The notes under the pieces: model-generated
Seen by the model: only the letters and a program-made list of their open reading frames with translations
What the model was told of the DNA's origin: nothing
Databases searched by the model: none
Program-made: the position numbers and the translations under genes
Part shown: piece by piece, positions 57,472-64,000 of the stretch
Layout of the letters: each line of letters begins with the position of its first letter
Position numbering within the stretch: the stretch's first letter is position 1
NCBI RefSeq assembly: GCF_016863095.1
Contig: NZ_BOOF01000049.1
Span: forward strand, 1-64,000
Reading direction: 5' to 3'
Length of the DNA: 64,000 nucleotides
From: Microbispora siamensis
Lineage (GTDB): Bacteria > Actinomycetota > Actinomycetes > Streptosporangiales > Streptosporangiaceae

Positions 57472-57511
57472 CGTCGACCTCCTCGGCGGTGAAACGAGCT
57501 GTGCTCGTTAA

Positions 57512-58897
57512 CTACCCGCCAGTAGCCTCTTGCATCGCAGGGAGCGCGATGTGTACGGCCGTCCCTTCGCCGGGGGAGGAGACGATCCGGCACCGGCCGC
57601 CGTGCGCCTCCACGATGGCCTTCACGATCGACAGGCCGAGCCCCGCTCCGCCGGACAGGTGGTCCTCTCCGCGCTGGAAGCGGTCGAAGGCGCGTTCGGC
57701 CTGCTCCGGGCTCATCCCCGGCCCGGTGTCGCGCACCTCGATCGTCACCGACTGCGGGGCGCGCAGCAGCCGTACGGTGGCCCGGGTGCCCTCGGGCGTG
57801 TGCTCCCGCACGTTGCCGAGCAGGTTGACGAGCACCTGGCGGACCCTGGCCTCGTCCACGGTCGCGACCAGGGACGCCGGCGCCTCCACCGTCACGGGAT
57901 GGGCGGGGTCGAGAGCGGCCGAGTCGGCGGCCACCTCACGGGCCATCTCGGCCAGGTCGGTCTCGTCGAGCGCGAGGGCGGCGCCCCGGTCGAGCCGGGC
58001 GAGTTCCAGCATCTCGCCCACCAGGCGGCCCATGCGGTTGGCCTCGGCCTCGATCCGTCCCATGATCTTGGGCATGTCCTCGGACGGGATCGCCCCGGCC
58101 CGGTACAGCTCCGCGTACCCGGAGATGGTCGACAGCGGGGTGCGCAACTCGTGGGAGGCGTCGGCGGCGAAGCGCCGCACGCGGTCCTCCGACGCCTGGC
58201 GGTCGCGGAAGGCGTCGGCGATCCGGTCGAGCATGAGGTTGATCGCGGCGCCGAGCCTGCCGACCTCCGACGGCCCCTCGGGCATCCGGGCCGACAGGTC
58301 GCCGCCCTCGGCCACGAGGTGCGCGGTCCGCGCCATCTTGCCGAGTGGCGCCAGGCCGCCGGCGATCAGCAGCCGGCCGCCCGCGGCCAGCAGCAGAATC
58401 AACACCCCGCCGGTCGCCAGTTCGCTGATCAGGAGGTGGCGCACCGGATCGTCGACCGCGTCCAGGGGCACCGCGATGACCGTCAGCCGCAGGCCGCTCG
58501 GCGACAGGGCCGCGGCCGCGAGCAGGTCGTGCCCGCCGCTCGGGTCGAGGTCGAAGGTGCGGCCCTGCGCGGCGTACGCCAGCAGCCTGTCCTTGCCCAG
58601 CGCCTCGGCCAGGCTGGGGACGGCCCCGGCCTCGTCGGCGTCGCCGCCGACCAGACGCGCGTGTCCGGCCGACAGGTTGTAGACGGCGACGGCGTAGGTG
58701 GAGCCCGTCAGGGCCTGGTCGAGCGGGTCCCCCTCGACCACCCGGCGCGCCGCCGTGACGGTCGCCGCCACCACCTGCCCCTCCAGCCGCGTACGCAGGT
58801 GCCCGCGCAGGACGACGACGCTGACGAGGGAGAACACGACGAGCAGGACCGCGCTCACCCCGAGCAGCCCGGCGAGCAGGCGCGTCCTGAGCGACAT
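57512..58897 (-). CDS. Sensor histidine kinase
   Basis: A 461-aa kinase. The N-terminal span is LLAGLLGVSAVLLVVFSLVSVVV and the outer loop runs about 30-185. A second span (GGVLILLLAAGGRLLIAGG) is followed by HAMP (LAPLGKMARTAHLVAEGGDLSARMPEGPSEVGRLGAAINLML), then HisKA with the phospho-His in FAADASHELRTPLSTISGYAEL and HATPase motifs (LLGNVREHTPEG, VRDTGPGMSPEQAERAFDRFQR, GAGLGLSIVKAIVEAHGG). ATG 58897 starts behind the regulator stop; GTG 58900 is one codon earlier. The pair with the regulator at 58908 is a standard OmpR-type two-component operon. Confidence 0.92.
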   Translation of the reverse strand: MSLRTRLLAGLLGVSAVLLVVFSLVSVVVLRGHLRTRLEGQVVAATVTAARRVVEGDPLDQALTGSTYAVAVYNLSAGHARLVGGDADEAGAVPSLAEALGKDRLLAYAAQGRTFDLDPSGGHDLLAAAALSPSGLRLTVIAVPLDAVDDPVRHLLISELATGGVLILLLAAGGRLLIAGGLAPLGKMARTAHLVAEGGDLSARMPEGPSEVGRLGAAINLMLDRIADAFRDRQASEDRVRRFAADASHELRTPLSTISGYAELYRAGAIPSEDMPKIMGRIEAEANRMGRLVGEMLELARLDRGAALALDETDLAEMAREVAADSAALDPAHPVTVEAPASLVATVDEARVRQVLVNLLGNVREHTPEGTRATVRLLRAPQSVTIEVRDTGPGMSPEQAERAFDRFQRGEDHLSGGAGLGLSIVKAIVEAHGGRCRIVSSPGEGTAVHIALPAMQEATGG

Positions 58898-58907
58898 CAC
58901 GGGCCCG

Positions 58908-59606
58908 TCACATGTCCTGGGGCGGGCGCAACGAGTATCCGATGCCGCGCTGGGTGTGGATCAGCGGCGGGCCGAGCGGGTCGAGCTTGCGGCGCAGGTA
59001 GGAGATGTAGGTCTCCAGCACCTGCGAACTCCCGCCGTAGCCCCAGACCTCCTCGAGCAGGCGCCGCTTGGTGAGCACCAGACCGGCGTTGGCCATCAGG
59101 AAGGCCAGGAGGCGGAACTCGGTCGGCGACAGGTCCACGGGGACGCCGCCGCGCCGCACCTCCCAGCGCGCCTCGTCGAGCTCCAGGTCGGCGACCCGGA
59201 GGATCGGCCCGTGCGCCCGATCGGCCGCCTCCGGCACGGTCGTACGGCGCAGCACGGCGCGGATCCGCGCGACCAGCGCCTCGACGGAGAAGGGTTTGGT
59301 GACGTAGTCGTCCCCGCCGAGGGTCAGCCCGCGCACGGTGTCGGCGACCGCGTCGCGGGCGGTGAGGAAGATCACGGGAGGGTGCACGCCGTCGGCCCGG
59401 ATCCGCCGGCACACCTCGAAGCCGTCGATGTCGGGCAGCATGACGTCGAGGACGACCAGGTCGGGCTGGTTCCTCAGCACCTCGCCGAGCGCCGCGGCTC
59501 CCGTGCCCACGGCCGTCACCCGGAAGCCGTGGAACCTGAGGGCGACTTCCACGATGTCCCGGATGTTTGGCTCGTCCTCGACGACGAGGATCCTGGTTTC
59601 ACTCAT
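58908..59606 (-). CDS. OmpR-family response regulator
   Basis: A 232-aa response regulator. Receiver: TRILVVEDEPNIRDIVEVALRFHG, phospho-Asp in LVVLDVMLPDIDGFEVCRRI, and conserved Lys in GGDDYVTKPFSVEALVARI. The C-terminal winged helix is LSPTEFRLLAFLMANAGLVLTKRRLLEEVWGYGGSSQVLETYISYLRRKLDP. It precedes the kinase gene by 10 bp. ATG 59606 was chosen; the frame extends upstream without similarity. The inverted repeat ATTGTGC-N18-GCACAAT at 59616-59647 may be a control site. Confidence 0.92.
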   Translation of the reverse strand: MSETRILVVEDEPNIRDIVEVALRFHGFRVTAVGTGAAALGEVLRNQPDLVVLDVMLPDIDGFEVCRRIRADGVHPPVIFLTARDAVADTVRGLTLGGDDYVTKPFSVEALVARIRAVLRRTTVPEAADRAHGPILRVADLELDEARWEVRRGGVPVDLSPTEFRLLAFLMANAGLVLTKRRLLEEVWGYGGSSQVLETYISYLRRKLDPLGPPLIHTQRGIGYSLRPPQDM

Positions 59607-59615
59607 GGGGGACCC

Positions 59616-59647
59616 ATTGTGCAGGTAGGAGGCATTTGTCGCACAAT
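59616..59647. promoter_or_regulatory. Inverted repeat upstream of the two-component operon
   Basis: ATTGTGC (59616-59622) and GCACAAT (59641-59647) are exact inverse copies 18 bp apart, 10 bp and more from the regulator ATG. It may be an autoregulatory site or a 5' stem. Confidence 0.45.
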
Positions 59648-59683
59648 TCGGGTCTCCGGGCCGCTCCGCGCGGCCCTCGCGCG

Positions 59684-60415
59684 TCAGCGCGGGACGCGGG
59701 CCACGCAGAACACGGTCTGGCCGAACGGCGGGCGGACGAACCGCTCGATGAGCCGGGTCATCGGCACGACGGTGCGGTCGTAGATCTTGACGAGCCGGGG
59801 GTCGGGGTAGCCCACGCCGCCCCGCCGCACCGCCGCCCACCAGGCGATGCCGCCGAGGAAGTTGATCGGCTTGAGCACCTGGACGTCGAGGCCGGCGTCG
59901 GTGACCGTCTTGCGCAGCGTGGCGGGGGTGTAGCGGGTGACGTGCCCCACCTTGCGGTCGAAGTCCCCGTAGAGCTGCATGTAGCCGGGCACCCAGATGA
60001 CGATCCGGCCACCGGGGACGGTCACCCTGGCCAGCGACCGCAGTGCCTCGGCGTCCTCCTCGATGTGCTCGAGGACGTTCATCATCACGACGGTGTCGAC
60101 CGGGTCGGCCAGGGGGATCTCGGTCGGCAGGCCGAACTGGAGCACCGACACGTCGTCGCGGTCGGCGAACCTCCTGCGCAGTTGCTCCACGCAGTAGGGA
60201 TCGAAGTCGCTCACCACGAGCCTGTCCAGGCGCGGCAGGAACTGCTCGGCGAAGTGCCCGAGCCCCGAGCCGATCTCCAGGAGCGACCGACCGACGTGCG
60301 GCGCGACCATGTCGAACTCGTACTGCCGGTAGTTCTTGGCCTCGTCGCCGCCGAGGTGGTTCTCCAGAGCCTCGTCCCCGGCCGCCGGCTGGACTACTCG
60401 GTCATACCCAGACAT
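59684..60415 (-). CDS. Class I SAM-dependent methyltransferase
   Basis: A 243-aa methyltransferase. ATG 60415 follows GAGG; an upstream in-frame start adds 29 non-conserved residues. SAM motif I: RSLLEIGSGLGHFAEQFLPRLDRLVVSDFDPY. Motif II/III: DTVVMMNVLEHIEEDAEALRSLARVTVPGGRIVIWVPGYMQLYGDFDRKVGHVTRY. The C-terminus is LKPINFLGGIAWWAAVRRGG... and ends FGQTVFCVARVPR. This layout is common in glycolipid and exopolysaccharide loci (sugar or lipid O- or C-methylation). No such genes are next to it. Confidence 0.88.
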   Translation of the reverse strand: MSGYDRVVQPAAGDEALENHLGGDEAKNYRQYEFDMVAPHVGRSLLEIGSGLGHFAEQFLPRLDRLVVSDFDPYCVEQLRRRFADRDDVSVLQFGLPTEIPLADPVDTVVMMNVLEHIEEDAEALRSLARVTVPGGRIVIWVPGYMQLYGDFDRKVGHVTRYTPATLRKTVTDAGLDVQVLKPINFLGGIAWWAAVRRGGVGYPDPRLVKIYDRTVVPMTRLIERFVRPPFGQTVFCVARVPR

Positions 60416-60603
60416 AGGATCCTCGATCTGCACGCTGACGGTCGTGGAAAGTGTAGTGCCCGCCTCATCGGCGGGTGTCCGCTTCGCCGGAGGGGCCGCC
60501 AATAGGGGCTTCGCGCGGCACTGCTCTTCGGACAGCGCTGTGGACGTGATGCCCGCCTGATCGTAGGCTTCACCTCCGTCCCGACGCCCCCCGATTGCCC
60601 CTG

Positions 60604-61146
60604 ATGGACGACGACGAGGCAGTGACCCGCGCCCTGGCCGGTGACCTTGACGCCTACGAGGTGCTGGTCACCCGATACAGCGCGCTCGCCCACCGTACGG
60701 CGAGTCTGCTCGGTGCGGCCGACGAGGCGGAGGACGTCGTCCAGGAGGCGTTCGTCAAGGCGTTCCGCCACCTCGGAAGCTTCCGCCGGGGCTCGGCCTT
60801 CCGCCCCTGGCTGCTGCGCATCGTGGCCAACGAGACCCACGACCTCACCCGGTCGCGCGGCCGCCGCTCCGACCTCGCCGTACGGCTGGGCCGCGAGCGG
60901 GAGCCGTACGGACCGGAGGACCCGGAGGGCGTGGCCGTGGACGCCGACGGCAGGAGCCGCCTGCTGGAGGCCGTACGCGCGCTGCCCGAACGGGAACGCG
61001 AAGCCGTGGTCTGCCGGTATTTCCTGCAGTTGTCCGAGGCGGAGACGGCCGAGGTGCTCGGCGTACGGCTCGGCACGGTGAAGTCGCGGACCTTCCGGGC
61101 CCTGCGGCGCCTGCGGGAGGAGGTGGGCCGTGAGCACCTCGGATGA
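60604..61146 (+). CDS. ECF RNA polymerase sigma factor
   Basis: A 180-aa sigma factor; ATG 60604. Region 2: EAVTRALAGDLDAYEVLVTRYSALAHRTASLLGAADEAEDVVQEAFVKAFRHLGSFRRGSAFRPWLLRIVANETHDL. Region 4: LLEAVRALPEREREAVVCRYFLQLSEAETAEVLGVRLGTVKSRTFRALRRLREEVG. It overlaps by 17 bp a gene for a single-span membrane protein, a probable cognate anti-sigma factor. Confidence 0.92.
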   Translation: MDDDEAVTRALAGDLDAYEVLVTRYSALAHRTASLLGAADEAEDVVQEAFVKAFRHLGSFRRGSAFRPWLLRIVANETHDLTRSRGRRSDLAVRLGREREPYGPEDPEGVAVDADGRSRLLEAVRALPEREREAVVCRYFLQLSEAETAEVLGVRLGTVKSRTFRALRRLREEVGREHLG

Positions 61147-61873
61147 CGACGCGATCGCACCGGAGGACCTTGAGTCGCGGCTGCGGGCCCTCGGCGCCGA
61201 CCTGGCCGTGCCCCCCGCGCCGCCTCCCGCCGACGTGGCGCGTGCCGTACGCGCCCGCCTCGGGGACGGCCGAACTCGGCAACATCGGGAACACAGGACA
61301 TGGCGGCCGTCGCCGCGCGTGGCGGCAGCGGCGGTGGCGGTGCTGATGGCCGTGCTGCTCGGGGCCACCCCGCAGGGCCGGGCCGCGGTCGTGTCGGTGC
61401 TGCGCTTCGCGGGCGTCGAGATCCACGTCGACGGGGCCGGGCCGCTGCCCACGGGAGTGCCGAGCCCGTTGCCCGGCGAGCGCCGGGTGACGCTGGAGGA
61501 AGCGCGGCGGACCGCCCGCTTCCCCGTCGCCGTGCCGTCCGCGCTCGGCGAGCCGGCCGACGTCCGCCTCGCCGACGGTGGCCGGGTGGTGACACTCCTG
61601 TGGCCGGGCGTCCGGCTCGACGAGTTCGACGGCACGCTGGGCGTCGTCTGGCGCAAGGAACTCGGAGAACCGTTCCCGGAGCAGGTGGGCGCCGTCGGCG
61701 GCTGGTGGATACAGCAGCCCCACGGGGTGTCGTACGTCCCGTCGGGCGGCGGCGCGCCGCGCGAGGAGCGCGTGGCCGGGCCGACGCTGATCTGGCAGCA
61801 CAGGCTGGTCGGGCTGCGGCTGGAGGGACCGGACCGCGCCGAGGCGGTGCGGATCGCCTCCTCGGTCCGATGA
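61130..61873 (+). CDS. Membrane protein paired with ECF sigma factor (putative anti-sigma)
   Basis: A 247-aa protein; GTG 61130 lies inside the sigma gene. The N-terminal 65 residues are cytoplasmic (SDDDAIAPEDLESRLRALGADLAVPPAPPPADVARAVRARLGD), there is one span (VAAAAVAVLMAVLLGA) and an outer domain of 160 residues (AAVVSVLRFAGVEIHVDGAGPLPTGVPSPLPGERRVTLEEARRTARFPVAVPSALGEPADVRLADGGRVVTLLW). The outer part resembles domains found in DUF4367-like proteins. No zinc-binding motif is seen in the N-terminal part. The role in sigma control is inferred from overlap and topology. Confidence 0.75.
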   Translation: MSTSDDDAIAPEDLESRLRALGADLAVPPAPPPADVARAVRARLGDGRTRQHREHRTWRPSPRVAAAAVAVLMAVLLGATPQGRAAVVSVLRFAGVEIHVDGAGPLPTGVPSPLPGERRVTLEEARRTARFPVAVPSALGEPADVRLADGGRVVTLLWPGVRLDEFDGTLGVVWRKELGEPFPEQVGAVGGWWIQQPHGVSYVPSGGGAPREERVAGPTLIWQHRLVGLRLEGPDRAEAVRIASSVR

Positions 61874-61882
61874 ACCGCAGAC

Positions 61883-62920
61883 TCACTCGGGGGAGGCGAG
61901 CCAGGCGTCGATCTCGCTCAGCAACTCCTTCTTGACCGCGTCGGGCGCCGTCGACGACCGGATCGACTGCCGGGCGAGTTCGGCGATCTCCGCGTCGGAG
62001 AAGCCGTAGACGTCCCTCGCGAGCTCGTACTGCGGCAGCAGCCGGGCGCCGAACAGCAGCGGGTCGTCGGCGCCGAGGGCGATCGGCACCCCGGCCTCGA
62101 ACAGCCGGCGCAGTGGCACGTCCTCGGGGCGCTCCGCCACCCCGAGGCCCACGTTGGACAGCGGGCACACCTCGCAGGTGATCTGCCGGTCGGCCAGCCG
62201 CTCCATCAGGCGGGCCGACTCGGCCGCGCGCACCCCGTGACCGATCCGGTCGGCGCCCAGGTCGTCGAGGCACTCGGCGACGCTCGCCGCGCCCAGCAGC
62301 TCGCCGCCGTGCGGCACCGCGAGCAGCCCCGCGCGCTTGGCGATGCGGAAGGCGTGCTCGAAGTCCCTGGCCCGGCCGCGCCGCTCGTCGTTCGACAGGC
62401 CGAAACCCACCACACCCTTACCCTCGTAGTGCGCCGCCAGGCGGGCCAGCGTCCTGGCGTCGAGCGTGTGCCGGGTGCGGTTGGCGGCCACGATCACCGC
62501 CATGCCGATCCCGGCCTCCCTGGCCGCCTTGTCCGTCGCGTCGAGGACGAGTTCGAGGGTCTCGGTCAGCCCGCCGAAACGCTGGGCGTACCCGGACGGG
62601 TCGACCTGGATCTCCAGCCAGCGCGACCCCTCCCGGGCCTCGTCCTCGGCGGCCTCGCGCACCAGCCGGTAGACGTCCTCGGGCCGGCGCAGCACCGACC
62701 GCGCGATGTCGTACAGCCGCTGGAACCTGAACCAGCCGCGCTCGTCGGTCGCCCGCAGTTTCGGCGGCCAGTCCTCCACCAGCGCGTCGGGAAGGTGGAC
62801 GCCCTGCTCCCGGGCGAGCTCGATCAGCGTCGAATGCCGCATCGAGCCGGTGAAGTGCAGGTGCAGATGTGCTTTGGGGAGCGTGTCTAGTGGACGTGCC
62901 ATCTCCATATGTTGCCGCAT
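61883..62920 (-). CDS. add: Adenosine deaminase
   Basis: A 345-aa enzyme of the adenosine deaminase family. The zinc-binding HxH is in LPKAHLHLHFTGSMRHSTL. Further ligand and catalytic residues are in VPHGGELLGAASVAECLDDLGADRIGHGVRAAES (His) and GVPIALGADDPLLFGARL (Asp-Asp). The Glu base is at HGGE. It deaminates adenosine or 2'-deoxyadenosine to inosine; some members act on adenine or other bases. Start codons at 62920, 62908 and 62902 are all possible; 62920 has GAGAG upstream. It is divergent from the sigma gene at 62977. Confidence 0.9.
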   Translation of the reverse strand: MRQHMEMARPLDTLPKAHLHLHFTGSMRHSTLIELAREQGVHLPDALVEDWPPKLRATDERGWFRFQRLYDIARSVLRRPEDVYRLVREAAEDEAREGSRWLEIQVDPSGYAQRFGGLTETLELVLDATDKAAREAGIGMAVIVAANRTRHTLDARTLARLAAHYEGKGVVGFGLSNDERRGRARDFEHAFRIAKRAGLLAVPHGGELLGAASVAECLDDLGADRIGHGVRAAESARLMERLADRQITCEVCPLSNVGLGVAERPEDVPLRRLFEAGVPIALGADDPLLFGARLLPQYELARDVYGFSDAEIAELARQSIRSSTAPDAVKKELLSEIDAWLASPE

Positions 62921-62976
62921 GCCGCTCTCAACCCGTCGCCGGGTTGGCGCGTTGGGGAGGGACGAAAGGGGAGCTC

Positions 62977-63477
62977 ATGACCGAAGAAGACGAGGCGGCC
63001 TTCGACGAGTTCCTGGCCGCGCGCAGCACCGCCCTCCTGCGCACCGCGATCCTGGTCTGCGGGGCCTCGGCGTCCGACGCCGAGGACATGGTCCAGAACG
63101 CGCTGGAGAAGGTCTACCGGCACTGGCCGCGCATCCGGCACGACAACCCCGAGGCGTACGCGCGCCGGGTCGTGGTGAACGGCGCGATCAGCAAGGCCAG
63201 GCGGCGCAAGGTGCTCCAGGAGATCACCTTCGCCCAGCCGCCGGAGACGCCCGTGGAGTCGCCCGACCTCGGCCTGCGGGACGTGCTCGTCACCGAACTC
63301 AGGAAGCTGCCGGCCCGGATGCGGGCCGTACTGGTCCTGCGCTACTGGGAGGACCTGTCGGAGGCCGAGACCGCGGCGCTGCTCGGCTGCTCGGTCGGCA
63401 CCGTCAAGAGCCAGGCCGCCCGAGGCCTGGCACGCGTGCGCGCACGCATGGAGAACCTGGAAGGAGCGTCCGCATGA
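62977..63477 (+). CDS. SigE-family ECF sigma factor
   Basis: A 166-aa sigma factor of the actinomycete group often called SigE-family. Region 2: DEFLAARSTALLRTAILVCGASASDAEDMVQNALEKVYRHWPRIRHDNPEAYARRVVVNGAISKARRRK. Region 4: LRKLPARMRAVLVLRYWEDLSEAETAALLGCSVGTVKSQAARGLARVRARM. ATG 62977 follows GGGGAG. Its stop overlaps the next gene start (ATGA), a coupled pair with a membrane protein. Confidence 0.92.
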   Translation: MTEEDEAAFDEFLAARSTALLRTAILVCGASASDAEDMVQNALEKVYRHWPRIRHDNPEAYARRVVVNGAISKARRRKVLQEITFAQPPETPVESPDLGLRDVLVTELRKLPARMRAVLVLRYWEDLSEAETAALLGCSVGTVKSQAARGLARVRARMENLEGASA

Positions 63478-64000
63478 ACGTCGAAGAGGCGCTGAGGGAA
63501 GCCATGGCCGCTCAGGTCGCCGGCGTGCACGCGCCGCCGTCGCTGGGCCAGGCCGTCCGGCGGCGCAACCGCCGCCACGTCGTCAGGTTTCGTACGGCGG
63601 GCGCGGCCGTGCTCACCGCGGCGGTCGCCGTGGGCGTTCCCGTGGCGCTGACCGCCCGGCCCGACACCGTCCCGGCCGTCGGCAGCCTCGCCGGGACCGG
63701 CGCCACCGGCTCGGGGGCCCCGGCCGCGTCCGCGTCCGCGCCCGGCTCCGGCGACACGGTCGCCGTGCCGGGAGGGGTCGTCCCCGATGTGGTCGGCAAG
63801 AGCGCCGCGGAGGTCAACGCCCTCCTGAAGGAGGCCGGCTACACGGTGAGAGTCACGAAGGTCGTCACCGACGAGGCCCCGGCGGGGACGGTCTTCGCCC
63901 AGATGCCGCAGCCCGGGACGGCCGCTCCCGCAGGGGCGGCGGTCACGATCACGATCGCCACGACGGCCGCCCCGGCCCCCACCACCTCGGCGGGCCCCGA
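63474..64000 (+). CDS. Membrane protein with PASTA domain (3' end outside the window)
   Basis: At least 175 aa from ATG 63474, open to the last base. N-terminus cytoplasmic (NVEEALREAMAAQVAGVHAPPSLGQAVRRRNRRHVVRFR). One span (TAGAAVLTAAVAVGVPVALTA). An Ala/Gly/Ser linker leads to a PASTA domain, VPDVVGKSAAEVNALLKEAGYTVRVTKVVTDEAPAGTVFAQMPQPGTAAPAGAAVTITIA. PASTA domains bind peptidoglycan fragments or beta-lactams. The overlap with the sigma gene suggests an anti-sigma role with wall-stress sensing. The protein could continue with more PASTA units. Confidence 0.8.
   Translation, partial: MNVEEALREAMAAQVAGVHAPPSLGQAVRRRNRRHVVRFRTAGAAVLTAAVAVGVPVALTARPDTVPAVGSLAGTGATGSGAPAASASAPGSGDTVAVPGGVVPDVVGKSAAEVNALLKEAGYTVRVTKVVTDEAPAGTVFAQMPQPGTAAPAGAAVTITIATTAAPAPTTSAGP

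Overview
The window is high-GC DNA (about 70 percent) with strongly third-position-GC codon use, many GTG starts and one TTG start, actinomycete housekeeping types (a 370-aa SerC, a 368-aa citrate synthase, an UdgX-type uracil-DNA glycosylase, a DtxR-family regulator), SARP/AfsR-like and SpoIIE-type regulators and class F-like sortases. It fits a filamentous actinobacterium, most likely Streptosporangiales (Nonomuraea, Microbispora or Streptosporangium relatives). That placement is inference from gene style, not from a database match.

Layout. 1-420: the 5' part of an IS30-family transposase, cut by the window edge. 0.5-17 kb: an accessory, regulator-dense stretch. Small redox or detoxification enzymes (azoreductase, NTF2-like protein, amine oxidase, hemerythrin/PNPOx-like pair, MFS exporter, SDRs, isochorismatase-fold hydrolase, FAD monooxygenase) lie beside their own MarR or TetR regulators, and several of these have clear palindromic operators. 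17-20.4 kb: an HD-domain protein and an unusual single reading frame joining a complete GH1 beta-glucosidase to a complete LacI repressor, with a GAGCGCTC-core palindrome in front of it. 20.5-25.1 kb: a GT2 glycosyltransferase, then a CbiM(N)-CbiQ-CbiO nickel/cobalt ECF transporter behind a Nur-box-like site. 25-27 kb: a STAS protein and an SDR/enoyl-CoA hydratase pair. 27-31.8 kb: a collagen-like secreted protein, SDR/TetR, a rhomboid protease and an ECF sigma operon. 31.9-41.7 kb: core metabolism and regulation (serC, a 916-aa membrane protein with a type-1 periplasmic-binding domain, citrate synthase, pdxH, udgX, a DtxR-family regulator, a PAS-GAF-PP2C-HATPase phosphatase). 41.8-45 kb: a membrane protein, an alpha/beta hydrolase, a tiny membrane protein and an acyl-CoA dehydrogenase.

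45.2-51.7 kb is a cell-surface locus: three Ser/Pro/Thr-rich secreted proteins and two class F-like sortases. All three surface proteins end in a sorting-signal-like tail carrying TPxGGAxTG instead of LPXTG. 51.8-64 kb: a hypothetical protein, a thiolase, an Uma2-family protein between two near-identical hairpins, two very small genes (a basic 48-aa protein and a secreted two-Cys peptide), a second acyl-CoA dehydrogenase, a two-component system, a methyltransferase, two more ECF sigma operons and an adenosine deaminase.

The most interesting items are the enzyme-repressor fusion with its candidate operator, the sortase locus with a non-LPXTG signal, the 916-aa multi-domain membrane protein, and a series of well-formed palindromic operators: two identical 22-bp sites, three sites at 17-bp intervals, and a nested inverted repeat.
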